Assembly (NCBI GenBank): GCA_004352715.1
Contig: SCFE01000055.1
Span: 1,624,168 to 1,688,167, forward strand
DNA from: Hofstenia miamia
Lineage: Eukaryota; Xenacoelomorpha; Acoela
Direction: 5' to 3'
Length of the DNA stretch: 64,000 bases
Numbering within the stretch: position 1 is the first letter of the stretch; each line of letters opens with the position of its first letter. The translations under genes and the position numbers were made by a program. Below the pieces are notes generated by a model that searched no databases, was not told the DNA's origin, and saw nothing but the letters and a program-made list of their open reading frames with translations. Shown here piece after piece: positions 1 through 13,624 of this stretch.

Positions 1-149
1 AATGACATTTCGACCACGTGGTTTCAAAAACCGACTGTACAGGCTTATAAATATCATTATTTTCGAATTGCAATGAGCGTCATAAAATAAACACCAACTT
101 TTCTTGCCTAGTCAATCGAATATTTGAATCTTGCTTAACAAAAAGTGTG

Positions 150-580
150 CTTAATAAAAAGTTGGGATAAAATCACAAAAGATTTCAAAAATAATGGATA
201 TCCACTAAAACTAATTCGTAAGATTATTAATAGGAAAGTTTCATGCATTACACAATATTCAAATTCTACACATAACCAAGACAAACAAAAGTATACTGGA
301 AGTTACCATTTATAAAATCACGAAGAGAACAACTAAAGAAAACAATACAATCATACAACAAAGAATTACCAACTTCGAAAATTTGTCCAGTATTTTACGA
401 AAAAGACCATAGAAATTTTCCCTTATAAAGATCATATACCCATTTCATTGCCTTCTGTTATCGTTTATTTATACGACTGTGATTAATGTTCAAGTTCCTA
501 CATTGGCGAGACTAGGAGGCATTTAGAAACTCGGGCAAAAGAGCATATAAAAGGGCATATACAATCCGAAATATATATAC
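150..580 (+). pseudogene. Remnant of Penelope-like retroelement (GIY-YIG end)
   Basis: In broken frames, the plus strand shows WDKITKDFKNNGYPLKLIRK, typical of the C-terminal part of a Penelope-like reverse transcriptase, and about 300 bases later SSYIGETRRHLETRAKEHIK. The latter is the YIG-E-TxRxLxxRxKEH motif of the GIY-YIG endonuclease that Penelope elements carry. Stops and frameshifts separate the parts. The 5' part lies outside the window. Confidence 0.68.
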
Positions 581-846
581 ATGGATGTGAACCTAAGCTG
601 AAAATTTTAACATACTAATAAAACCTCGTGAATCTAAAATCGTTGAAGCAATATGCATTAAGTCAACTAAGAAAACATTATTAAATAAATACAGACATCA
701 ATCAAATTTAAATATATTTTGAACATCTGAATTACTCAAAGTTCTGGAACATTTCTCAAAATGCTTGAAAATGACAATAATGTTTGTCGAAACATGTCGA
801 AATAATGTGTTACTTAAAAATGTTTAAAGTCTTAAGATTATAACCA

Positions 847-882
<36 letters not shown>

Positions 883-1834
883 NNNNNNNNNNNNNNNNNN
901 NNNNNNNNNNNNNNNNNNNNNNNNNNNNNNNNNNNNNNNNNNNNNNNNNNNNNNNNNNNNNNNNNNNNNNNNNNNNNNNNNNNNNNNNNNNNNNNNNNNN
1001 NNNNNNNNNNNNNNNNNNNNNNNNNNNNNNNNNNNNNNNNNNNNNNNNNNNNNNNNNNNNNNNNNNNNNNNNNNNNNNNNNNNNNNNNNNNNNNNNNNNN
1101 NNNNNNNNNNNNNNNNNNNNNNNNNNNNNNNNNNNNNNNNNNNNNNNNNNNNNNNNNNNNNNNNNNNNNNNNNNNNNNNNNNNNNNNNNNNNNNNNNNNN
1201 NNNNNNNNNNNNNNNNNNNNNNNNNNNNNNNNNNNNNNNNNNNNNNNNNNNNNNNNNNNNNNNNNNNNNNNNNNNNNNNNNNNNNNNNNNNNNNNNNNNN
1301 NNNNNNNNNNNNNNNNNNNNNNNNNNNNNNNNNNNNNNNNNNNNNNNNNNNNNNNNNNNNNNNNNNNNNNNNNNNNNNNNNNNNNNNNNNNNNNNNNNNN
1401 NNNNNNNNNNNNNNNNNNNNNNNNNNNNNNNNNNNNNNNNNNNNNNNNNNNNNNNNNNNNNNNNNNNNNNNNNNNNNNNNNNNNNNNNNNNNNNNNNNNN
1501 NNNNNNNNNNNNNNNNNNNNNNNNNNNNNNNNNNNNNNNNNNNNNNNNNNNNNNNNNNNNNNNNNNNNNNNNNNNNNNNNNNNNNNNNNNNNNNNNNNNN
1601 NNNNNNNNNNNNNNNNNNNNNNNNNNNNNNNNNNNNNNNNNNNNNNNNNNNNNNNNNNNNNNNNNNNNNNNNNNNNNNNNNNNNNNNNNNNNNNNNNNNN
1701 NNNNNNNNNNNNNNNNNNNNNNNNNNNNNNNNNNNNNNNNNNNNNNNNNNNNNNNNNNNNNNNNNNNNNNNNNNNNNNNNNNNNNNNNNNNNNNNNNNNN
1801 NNNNNNNNNNNNNNNNNNNNNNNNNNNNNNNNNN
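883..1834. other. Assembly gap (952 N) within an (AT)n microsatellite
   Basis: The gap is bordered by (AT)n on both sides (851-882 and 1835-1860), so it was probably caused by an unresolved dinucleotide array. The long open frame across it is an artefact. Confidence 0.97.
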
Positions 1835-1860
1835 ATATATATATATATATATATATATAT

Positions 1861-4800
1861 TGTACCACGAATAGTAAATCCTAGGTCACCTCTAGATCTA
1901 CTTGTTAAGATACAATTCTAAGTCTCGTTTATACGTCTGTAACCCGTACTCTAATTTCTAAGTAATTTTTTTCAATTCCTTCGTAAAATTAGCCACATAC
2001 TTTCATCTTATAGCTTAAAACTGTTTGTAATAATATGTAATTGATGAAATAGTGATATATGTGATTTTCAAAAAAGAGATAACGATTTCGTGAGTTGTAG
2101 AAATTAATTTCCAAACTGTATTTGAATCAAGTAGTATTTTGACATTCCCAGTGCCTGTCAGAATTCAGTCTTTCAACAACTTGACGTTTTTCTAACTGAT
2201 ATGATTCCACAGAAATTATTTTTGCATTTATCAGTCTCAGTCTCTCAACATTTCCAAATTTTTCAATGCAATATATAGACAATATATGTCAGAGATGCGC
2301 ACTTGCTTGGCCTAAAATTTGAGTCTCCTAAGCATTAAGTAATTGAAACAAACACAACTTCTTTTACTGATAAGAAAATTTTGTTAGTATAACAGGTTGA
2401 CTGGCAGATCTCATAGATTCCCGTTGTTTTATATTGCAGTCAATTGCTAATTTCATAAAGTGACTCTGTATTCACCAGTGTACTGTCGTGTATTGAAATT
2501 TTCGTGTATTCGGTATTCGTGTATTACGAATTATTTTCTCGTGTATTTATTTCGTGTATTCATGTATTTTACTTAATCTATATCAAGAAAATACACATAT
2601 ATCTTCAATTTTGTAAATTGGAATGCGCTATAAGACAAATTACAAGCAATTGTAAGAGAAGTCTAGAGACGTTCTTACCAATTTTTCTAATTTTCCGCTT
2701 GTTGTTGGATCGGATACCAGATGCTGAAAGCAGGTGTATTGAAAGAATTTAATTTTTACAAGCATTTCCTCTATTTTACAATTTTAAGTAGGTGGTTACG
2801 TAATTTTAGCCAAATACTCGTGTACTTTCTCATGTATCGTGTATCATGGTAAAAATGCGTCGCAAATTCAAAGTTTTAGAAATATTGTTGGCTTACGTCC
2901 GATGTCTATCACCAATGTATTTATGCATGATGTAGAGCCTTGTGCGCGTATCATCATATGTTGAGCAATCATTGGCTTTATCATTTCATTAGTCATACAA
3001 AAATTTTAAGGCCAGAATTTAGAGAAAAATGTTTAATCTTTGTATATTTACTAACGGCTAGACATGTTAATTCACTCAAATTGATAAATAATGCATTCAT
3101 AAACATAAACACAGAACCGAGGGGTCTCTCCAACCGTGGTTACAGGGATAACAATTTGTTGTAGAGGTTTTGTTTTTGCGTTTGTCGCCTAAAGGCTGTC
3201 TTATCAGTTGATTCATTCAATTAAAACTTGCTTTTAACGTACTTACCTACAAATAAACACATAAACACAATGACGAAACGTTTTCAAATAAAATGTTTTT
3301 TATATTTTCCCATATTTAATCTTGAATTTCATTTTATGAAAAAATTATTTATTTTTCCAGCAATACATATACATAAAATTTATATTTTAATAACAATTTT
3401 TTTTTCGTTAAAACTTTATTTTTACACAGCAAAATGTGTATCTAAATATTTTTACATGCTATGTATTGTCTCTATTTGAATGCATTTTATGCTATTTTCT
3501 TATTGCAATATTTGAAATTTTTAGCAGTTATCTGCACATATAATAAACCTGGTTGATATTTTATTTCGGTTTCAATAAATAAAATGTTCCCTATAGTACT
3601 CTTTAAATATAATTGTTTTAATTTTAATTAATCAAAAATCTTCCTAACGTCTGCATTGGTTTCTTCTTAAAAATACTTCACGAACTAAAAAAGTCATAAA
3701 CCTTTTTGAAAGATTCGGACTTTTCAAAAGAAATAGTTAATTTTTTCAATAGCTTCAGGCACAGCAATACACTTTTGTACAAATTTTATACATTAAGTTG
3801 AAGTGTGTTCATCAAGCATTTCCAAATTTCTAAACGACTTGGACTAAATTTTTCGTAATTTTAAAGTTAAGATTATGGTTTAATAGCCAAATATATTAAG
3901 TATTACTAAGACAAGCAATAGAATAAAAAATTTTCAGAGTTATCGGATAAGATTTTTTGCCTTAGAATCTTTTAGGCTTTTCTGAGATTTTGACCAAATA
4001 TATGCGTGTATACGAATATCAACTAAGTTTTTTACTATATAAATTTTTGGAATTTTGTGATAGCTGTTCTGTTTATTGTCTTGACATGAACCAAGGTACG
4101 TAATTGGATAGTAACATTTTGAGTAAAAATTATTAATAAAAATATTACGTTCTTCGCTTTTGTTAGGACAGATAAAATCAGGGCAATCAAGATAGACATT
4201 GTCTGACAAAGTTTTCAAAATTATATTCTAAACATTAGAGTAATTTAAAACAAAGCTAACTGAATACATTTGTATGTTAATCTTTTATCAAAATATCAAA
4301 ACTACATAGGCGTAACCAAGTAGAAATATATAACCCGGTCTCCTTTCAAAATGTGAAAAATTCTATAAAATTTTAAATTTTAATTCTTTTCTTCAAATAT
4401 AATGAATTTAGTTTTGATAGATTTTAAAAAAATTGTACTTTATAGTTGCGCATGCTATAAGTTGTTCGCTAAAGATAAAATATAACAATTGCATCATAAT
4501 TTAATGTATTTAATATTAAAAAAATGTACGTAGCAACTCTGGGTTACATTATATTGGTGACTATCCTGAAAATCTCAGAAATGTGGAAATATAAAAATTA
4601 ATGAAATACAAAAGTCCTGATTACCCGCATGAATACAAAGGTGACCTATAAAAACACCTCGAAGTAAGATTTTCTAAATCTGCTAAATTGTTAATTATTT
4701 TCTTTCTTTAAATTTTTACGTTTAACCCAACCCGCCTTATACGCAGTTGTGGAATTTATCTAAAATAAATACGGACACACTTTTGCACTTTATATCTGCA

Positions 4801-6713
4801 TGTTTGCTCTAAGATTTAACTGATAATCTTTTCTGATAGCGCACTTGATGAATTTCACGGCTATGTTTTAAACCAATGGCTTCGGTCAGGCCGCAATGTC
4901 ACCCGTTAAGCAGTTCTTTATTAAACGTGAATTCCTGATTTAAACGGTTAAGTAACGCGATTAGTTTATCACAATCCGTAGCTTAAGCCGTTCTTATTGA
5001 AGATCTTTTGCTTCTTTTTGCACTCACGCGTTTTAACTATAAAATTTGATTAAATAACCTTAGAGATATGTGGTTGCAAACACAGCTCATCTCGGAGATA
5101 TATTTATCTTAGATCGTTCGCTTCATTGAATTCAACAACCATTGCGTTATAGTGTTTCTATATTTATAGTTACACTCAATACTTGTTAACAACTAGTTTG
5201 TGTAGATACAAAAACAATGATACGTATCCAATAAAATGTGCTAGTGTATAGCGTTCCTACCATAAAATAGAGTCTTAATTAAAGATTGAACAAAATATTT
5301 TTCCCAGTTTTTAGCTTCGAATTTTAAAGAGCTATTGCAGAATTTAATGGATTTCTAGTCAAATTTTCAATAAACTTTGGGAGAAACATATGCATTAAAC
5401 GTATGGTAAAGTAATTGTTTAGAGTATGCATTGAAAGCATTTCCATTTCATGATGTTTTCCTGTAAAATCATTTTCAGGGAACAATGGTCGTTGTAGAAG
5501 AAGATTGTATATGTTCTATTGCAAGTTTAAATATTCGGAGGTCAAAACTAGGAATACCCTAGCCTTCATTCTTAGCGTTTGTTACACATAGCAAATTGTT
5601 CAACAGTGTTTTGATAGATTTAAATTTTAAAAAAGCACAGTTTTTTAGGCAACGTAGATTAAAATGTAAAGGAGATTTTAGTTTGCAAGTGACTTAGAAT
5701 GAAAGAAATTTTCGATAGAACATATGAATTTCTGCTGCAAGTCAAACATAGACATTTCTATTATTTTCTACATTTGGAGCTTAGCTAACTTGTACTCTAT
5801 TTTGGTATTAAACCTAGTTTTGGTTTATCTGTTCTTTAAATTTTATACAACCTTCTTCTGAAATGTGACACAAACTAGAAATTCCAAGACAAGGATTAAA
5901 GGTTATTTCCAATAATTGTGCAAAAAGTTTTTACCGAACATGCAATCCTTTAAGCAATGAGATTTAATAAAAATCCATTCAGACAATAAGTAACACGCGT
6001 TAAACAATGACCAGACTATCTAATCAATCAAATTAACCTGATGCTCAGTGTGATATCGTTATTGCATTAGTTGCAATCAATAGACAGCATTAGCCATTTG
6101 AATATAAATATGAATCATAGACATTTAATTCCAGGCATTATTTAAGGGGTATGTAATTAAAGATTCTTATCTCATCATACTTGAAGATTTCTCTTATCCG
6201 AAGTTCCGCCTTTTTCGTCGATATTATGAGTTAAGTAATTACTTATGCCTTTTGATTGATTTTACACACTATATATTAGATCAAACATCACTAATTGGGT
6301 AGGTACTATTTATAATTGAAATGAAAACCATTTTGTTATTTTGAACTAAGCAATGTTAAATGTATTGTGAAACTTTTGCGAATTCGAATATTTTTTGACC
6401 CGTTGTCAATCGTTGGTGACACATCCTCAATTCCAAATATAAGTGCATAACAAAGGCTTGGATAGGATTAAGTTTATCATAATTTTTCACGCAATATGGA
6501 TTAAGTGACATTCGCATTTACCACGGATAAGTTCTTTCAGTGTAACAATACAACAGTGACAAAGTTGATCAGTCTCGCACCTTTGGTTTCATACAATACC
6601 CATTTTAACTTTCAATATCTCAAGTAAGCACATATTCTTGTGCAATGTTACTTAATTGTGATTGTTTATCCTGATAATGTCCTTACGCAAATTTCTAGGG
6701 CCCAGGTCGTAAC
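1861..6713. other. AT-rich upstream or first-intron DNA, no gene seen
   Basis: Only short spurious open frames occur. A cluster of about seven CGTGTATT-like words lies at 2486-2560, and a denser, less AT-rich block lies at about 4850-5060. No signal-peptide exon of unc-5 could be recognised. The Penelope remnant upstream suggests ordinary intergenic or intronic DNA. Confidence 0.6.
3735..3830. repeat. Fragment of the dispersed TTAA MITE family
   Basis: The stretch with CTTCAGGCACAGCAATACAC and a following AAATTTTATACATTAAG resembles the right half of the family member at 50.8 kb (GGCCACAGCAATACGCTGTA). It is degenerate and without ends. Confidence 0.45.
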
Positions 6714-7141
6714 CAGTGTTGTTCGATTTAAATCACTCGATTTAAATCATTGATTTAAATCGGATTTCAATCATGATTTAAATCAAAGCACATTATTTGT
6801 TCAATTATTGATTTAAATCAAGTACACTAAAAGTGATGCAATTAGTGTATTCTAATTGTTTTGAAGTCATTGCCCTGGTATTGGAATGAATTGGCAGAGC
6901 TCTGAATTCATTGTTTTGCATGTTTTTTATCTTCAATTTATTTAAAATTGATTAAATTATTGTATTTCAAAATTAGTAGTATCAAGAGGATTTTAAATAT
7001 TTACTACCTTAGACGATTGTCTGGCAAATATGGAAATTTAGATCAAAAATTCGCTGTAAACCAAAAAAATCCGATTTTAATCAAATAATCGGATTTTATT
7101 GATTTTTTTAATATAAATCGGATTTTTTCTCAACACAAGTG
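6714..7141. mobile_element. Probable hAT-like MITE with GATTTAAATC motifs
   Basis: Left end CAGTGTTGTTCGATTTAAAT and right end, inverted, CACTTGTGTTGAGAAAAAAT form an imperfect inverted repeat. The interior is made of repeated GATTTAAATC and ATCGGATTTT words. Flanks share GTAAC, but offset, so no clean target duplication was found. Confidence 0.6.
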
Positions 7142-10100
7142 GTAACACACACATACAGTGATAGCAAAAAAAATTTCGTAAAGAAAATAACTTTGACACC
7201 CATTTAAATATTTTGCGAATTTAAAACATTATTATAGAAATCGTATGAGCTAAATCCACCGACTGCATCAAGTGTTTTTAGCGAATTATTTCAGCAAATA
7301 AAGACATTAATGAACCACTATGACACTGTTCTTACAAGAGAAACTTATTTCGTTTTTTTAAATAATCGGTTGACTAAGACTAGTATTATTTTTTTGTCCA
7401 TAACACTTTTGCTTTATTTGGGCTAATTCGAATTGACAAATCAATTTGTCTAAAAACATATTTTGTGCAGATAGCTTTTAAATCACACTTAAGTTTCCTT
7501 CCTTTTTTCATTTTTAGATAAAAATATAATTTTTGCTCCCTTAGTTTTCTCCATCCATTGTTACATCAATAAATCTGTAGAGATTCCTATCAAAATGTTG
7601 TTATATGTTTTTTTACCGTGCTCCATTTTCATTATATCGGAATGAAGTTTGGAAGGTTTGTCAAAAATTTCATGATAACTAAAGGCTCTAGATGTATATG
7701 CATTTTATTGTTTGTAATCTGAAACGTGTAAAACATTTCGTTTACGCTACCACTGTTATTCTTTGTTTCAATGGAAGTTGTGACGTATGCAGACTTTGTT
7801 GACAGCTTTGATTCCTTTATTAGTTGAATTTGGTATTAAATAAGGTTATTTGTAAGTATCACTTACATCTTTTAAATTCAATATTATTGGCAGACTTAAA
7901 CTTTCTAGACAATTTTCCTTACTTTTATGACAGAAAGGAAATCGCTGTCCTTTATGCAATCGTCTTGCTTCCCTCTACTTCCTTATTTTTATAAAGCGAT
8001 CTATTTACTTAAACAAAAGACCTGCAAATACCTGCTGCCTCGTAAGATTAGTATGCTTCCGCCGTTTATCCCTGCTATCTGTTAGCAGGCATTGATTTTA
8101 AATTTCTCTCTGTCCGAGGGGACATTTCCAATTAATGCACACTTTATCTAAGCGCCATTTGTTCTCGTAGCAGCTTCCCAGTATGATACTTGGCGCCATT
8201 ACTACGAGATTTGGGAAAACGCAGACGTTTCGGAGCCTGTTTTGATAGCCTTTATCTAAAGCCTCTTTGTTCAAGTGAGAAATTTTTGTATTATATGTTT
8301 TAATTAAATTTTCCTCGTCTTCTGTTATTATTTATTATTGTTTATGTGAAAAAAGTCTGTTTTATAAATCAATGCACGAATTCTTTCAGATTTGGTTTTA
8401 AACAACTACGTTGTTTAAATTAGCGAAACTAATCATTTCCACAGTCACGCGAAATTTCGAGGCTAAGTTAATATCAATTTTCGAATAGAAATTCCATTTC
8501 CTGTACTCCTATCTGTTGGTAATGGTGGAATGTATTGAGTTACAACTATTTGAGTTTAGCTTAAAAAACTTTAGGTGATAAGTACTTTTATCAAACAGGA
8601 ACTATTAGTTTTTTAATTTTCTGATTAACCCTTTTTCTACTGACGCATATAGTATTTTGAAATTATAAAGTCAAATTAAATTTTTATTGCCCAATAAGGG
8701 CTGTGATAAGCATTGTGCTTGCGTGTAATCCGGGTATCCTGAAAAGGCATGTGAATTATAGTGTATAACAGAAGCTATCTTTGTCATTATACTGAAATTT
8801 GGAAATATTTGCAAATCTTTACATTAGTAGAAAATAGTTAAATGAATTAAACTCAATTGCTCAAAATCTATCAAGCCGCTTCTAAGCTATGATCATCTGA
8901 AGATGAAGACCAAATCTTTTACTAAGATTTCCGATAACTATAGAAAATTGAATGTGTGTGATCTTCAATAACCTTTATAAAACCAATTTTTTAATGTTAT
9001 GCTGTTATTGATAAGTCATTGATCTGGGTGTATCGTTTACTAGTGATTTGGATGCTCACCGTTCATTTCTATATTATTAATATCTACATCTTTTCCTGTA
9101 GGTCCAGTGTCAAGCGTCATTTATTTCCTGTGACTAAAGTCCTCGAAATGAAATTTGTGCAACTTAAAAAAATATTTGATTAATTTCTATCGCCGAATGC
9201 TTGGTCACGTTTCTGACAATAAGTTTCAATGAACTCCATAGTGTATGATGCTTTTGCACTGAAGTGTAGTAACCAAATGCGCAAATAACGTTGACTGAAG
9301 AGAATTGCTAATTAATGCAAACTGAGAAAGTTTTCGTGTCAAAATCTTTGTAATTCGTGATTGAATTTGGGTCAAATTTTCATTAGCCAATTTCCCTAAT
9401 TAAGTTTTATATTTTACAGTTCTTCCACCGCGTCCAGATTAGAGTGGATTTGTTTAAATATTATTATTGTCTGGAAATTCTTTTCTCTAAAAGACTTAAT
9501 TATTCAACAATAGACTTTAGTCTATTATCACTTTTGCAGTTTCTACAATAGAAATTTTGATGGAAACATTCTTGACCTACTACTACCAGTACTGTCATGT
9601 TGGAATCACCCGTCAATAGAACCGTCTATGTTATTATTGTGTTTGGCTTGGTGTTTTTGTAGTCTATTTAACAAATAATGTGTAGTTTTTCTGACATTTA
9701 AAATTTCTATAGTTCTAAGAGACTATAACTTATGATGGCATAGACAATACCTTTGAATTTGAAGTGCCATGCGATTATGCATCTAAGAGGCACTATTTTT
9801 TGTATAGTTGATAAGAGACAAATTTTTGAAGATTTTGAACAACATATTTAAATCAACATGAAAAATTTCTAATTATAAAATCAATTTTCAAAAATTCTCT
9901 CTACAAACAAAAATGTTGAGGTTTTATAACACCAAGTTGACTCTTGGTGTTTTAGGGTGAAAAGTTTATTCGCACTTTTCCTGATCTGCATTCTCAACAT
10001 TGACGTTATTCCTTTAGTTTTTCCCAACCCAATTCCTTTAAAAATCACATTTTCGGTATCAAGTTTTTAAACTTTTATCTTCATCGGTTTAAATATTTTT

Positions 10101-13100
10101 GATGGAATCCTTACAGGAAAATATTTCTTCTAATTTTTTGCTTCACTTTTATTTATTAACAACAGAACGACCGTTGGGTCTTGATGATAATCCGAATGAA
10201 ACCATCAATATTCATTAATCAATAATGAAAATACTGAAATTTTATCATTTTCATTTCAATTTGAATGTGTCTATTATTCAAATGTCCATTGCCTGAAGGG
10301 TTCCCACCCTTCTTTCCTGCCCTGAGTGCTTAGATTTCATTTTTTCGTTCGAATTTATTGTTTCCCAACATTAAAATCTACTTGTTGCTGAAATAAAGTA
10401 TCATTGCCACCAGTAACAATTAGCTTATACGAATATATTTCATCACTGTAATTTTTTTATTGCCTGGACATTGACTTTAGTTTGTCCTTTAACTACCTGA
10501 AAATTGATGATCTAAAATTACCTTATAGAGGTACTCTGTAACTATTCTAGTTCTTTGTAAATAAAGTAAATTTACCAACAGCCCACATAGTATATCGAGC
10601 CTAATTTCATGGTATGACATTGCTAAGCGCATCCAATTCGCAAACTATTTTTCTGCGTCACTTTGTGAAAAAACTTTCCGATGTAATTTCCATTGGTTTT
10701 CTAGTGATTAACGAGTTTAATTTATCTTTTAGACGTTGTCAAAAATTTAAAATTTAGAAATCCAGATCTCAAAAGTTACTACTTTAATCTGTATTATGCA
10801 TTGAATTTCTTAGTTAAATCTAGTTTTGTAGAGTTTTTGAAAGCAAAACGGGCTGAATTCGGGTGGAAAATATTTTTCGTAGGTTTAATAAGATATGCCA
10901 ATAATAATATTGTAATTTTTTCTGTCATTGTAATGTGTATAATGCCAAAGACATTTCAACTTGGTGTTAGATTGTTTACAGAACAATTAAGTTGTATTAA
11001 AAATTACTAACTAGTATCAGTTTGTAATGGCAAGAAGATAATTGCTAAGTCTAAAAGTAAACTAATCAGCTGCACGAATAACTTGAACAAAGAATAAAAA
11101 TTGGGGTTTTAGGTTTATATAGACATTGTATCATGAATCTGCTAGTATTTATGTTTGTTGTGAATGAATTACATTCTGAAATAAAAAAATTTCCATAACG
11201 ATTTGTTTTTAAAGAGGCACATGGTCGATTTGAGAGAGACTTCTCTTCTTGCGGGCTTAAAGTGACTCACTTGCAGCTGACACCATAAAGCCTTAGAAAT
11301 ACTAAATTATTTTTCAAGATATCAAAAAATTAAATTTTAAATACACATTTAAAGAATTATTATTTTCATCAATTTCATACTTGATTTTTGAAATTCGGGC
11401 AGAAGTCGGGTTGAAATCTTGTTAATATTTTCATTTCGGGTAGGTCGGGTTCGGATTGGGTCGGGTTTTAGGATCTCAACCCGATTCCACTTCTGGATTA
11501 AAGGTTTTTTGTGCAGTTTTATTTTTGACTCGCAAATGTTTGACATGTTTTAAGAACGGCCTACGTGGCTGCTTTGAAATTCAATTTGCTTACGCTAGGT
11601 ATGCATTTGGTGTAATTAATTAATGATTGGACCTGCATTTCAAAAATAACATTTTCCCTTATTTATGTTTGGAACAAGAAACGTTAGGATGTTGACTCAT
11701 ATATTGAGGAATGCTCTTCTATTTAATTGTGAACAGTTGCTCTAAAAAGCTTAGCTATGCTGAAAGAAGTTGATAGACCTTAATTGCAATAACTCGCCTC
11801 AACTCTTATTTTTCTGTTGATAGATCAAGGCTGGACATGGGCCCTCGCCCAATCCATTTAATTTAATACCAATTCGGCCCATTTTAGTGATCTTTTCTAA
11901 AGAAATTGTCTTATTTTTTCGGTTTGCTGATCTTAAGTTTGGTATGTTAGAAGCTTATAATGAAATATATTGCTTATCAATTATAGAGCATTCACTGCAT
12001 TTGGTTGATTCACGTAAAGTGTTGCGTATTAATATTTTTTTAATTTCGGTCCATCCTGGGCCCTTCTTTTCTAATACCTCTGTTCAAACCTGGCCCTACA
12101 CATTTCCATCGTTGAGACAACCCATCCAAGATCCATCGTAGCTGATATACAAAAAGTGAAAAATTTCTCTATCTTGTAGTGTTTTTGGATTTTGAATATA
12201 TCATATTATTTTGTTAGTGTGTTACAAGTATTAAATTTTTTGAAATTTCAGGGTAGAGCTAGATGAATTACGATGATGATTATATGCTATATGCAATTAT
12301 TTCACATGGAAGGTGCAGTCTCAGACAGTTGACTTTGTATTGGGAAGATTGAGCAACAGCTGTAATTCATTTCAAACAACTAAATACTCTTAACTTTTCG
12401 ACGCCATTTATAACACACTTCACCATCTGTCTCATTTATCAATTTCAGAAATATTCCTTAATCTTGGCTGGAGCAGAAATTCTTCTTAAGATGAATGAAA
12501 ATAATTATAAATGGAAAATACTGAATTATTCCAATTTGCCCATAATTGATAGTTAATTTGATTAATAAATTTGCTTATGCTCAGACAGTAAGGCGCTTTT
12601 ACATAGAATGCACCTTGATAGACAGACAGATTTGCATTATTTGGTGTTTATTAGAAGCATGTAATCCCCAAATTGGAATTTGGACAATGGATTCTATTTT
12701 GAATGACTGGAGCAATCAAAGTTTATTGCAAATTGCAATTTGTTTATTATAAAAATTGTGTTTATAAATTTTAGATTTAAATTTAATTCTATTATTGATT
12801 TTTTTAAATAGTAAGATAAATAATATATTTTTATATAAATTGGTCATTGCAAAATATAGTTTCATTTGGATCTTAATAACATAAATCTATATCAACTTCC
12901 ACTGAAGCTATTGAATATGTATTCACTGATTTTTTACCATTGAAGAGCTGGTAAAATCTTGATTGATTACCATACCCAATTCTAGACTTAAATTACACCC
13001 CAATCAGATTTACAGGTTTCAGTCAGATTTTGTAATAAGAAGCAATACATAACATGATACATAACATAACGTATTTGACTTAGAACATTGCTTAACCTAA

Positions 13101-13620
13101 ATTTAGAAATTGCCTCTCAGTGGCTTTTATGTCACCTAGTATTCGTTCAAACAACTATATCTGATTTAGTTAACCTTTGGAAAAATTTTACTGCTGTTTT
13201 TGTATTGGGTCACTTTTGACCCAATGACGAATAGGTTAGATTTAGTTATTTCCTGAACCACGGTAAAAATCGGTTTTTTTAATTCCGAAATATATTGTTT
13301 TCTTACTTAAAATCATTCAATTCAACAAAATGCATATTTCTAAGCTCGGTTATTCACTTATTCTCATGCAATGGATAAATTTATGCGAGCGATGAGCCGT
13401 GTAGTCCTTGCAACGCACTACCTAAGCTCCACCATAAATAAATTTATAGTTTTATCAAGTTTGAACCTTTGGTTAATTTAAGATTAAATACATTATTTGG
13501 TGTTAATCAGTCAGAGGAGCATGAAAAAATACTTTAAAAACAAATTTTCGGTATTATTTTTTTAAATGATATAACTGTTAACATCTTCTGATATTCGGTT
13601 CATTTTTTCCTTTTATTTCT
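7142..13620. other. AT-rich DNA, no gene seen
   Basis: No frame shows protein-like composition. The block around 8030-8240 is richer in GC, with mixed-sequence words (GCGCCATTTG, GGCGCCATTACTACG) that look constrained. A TCGGGT-rich stretch lies at 11395-11490, and GGCCC-rich stretches around 11830-12090 resemble decayed MITE ends. Confidence 0.55.
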
Positions 13621-13624
13621 TTAA

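Noticed and set aside
810-1868. Long open frame across the N gap
   Set aside because: Made almost entirely of Ns and AT repeats; not a gene. The same applies to the frames at 48339-49397 and 54830-56004.
11828-12092. hAT MITE starting CAAGGCTGGACATGGGCC
   Set aside because: The opposite end matches poorly and flanks show no 8-bp duplication; noted only as GGCCC-rich sequence.
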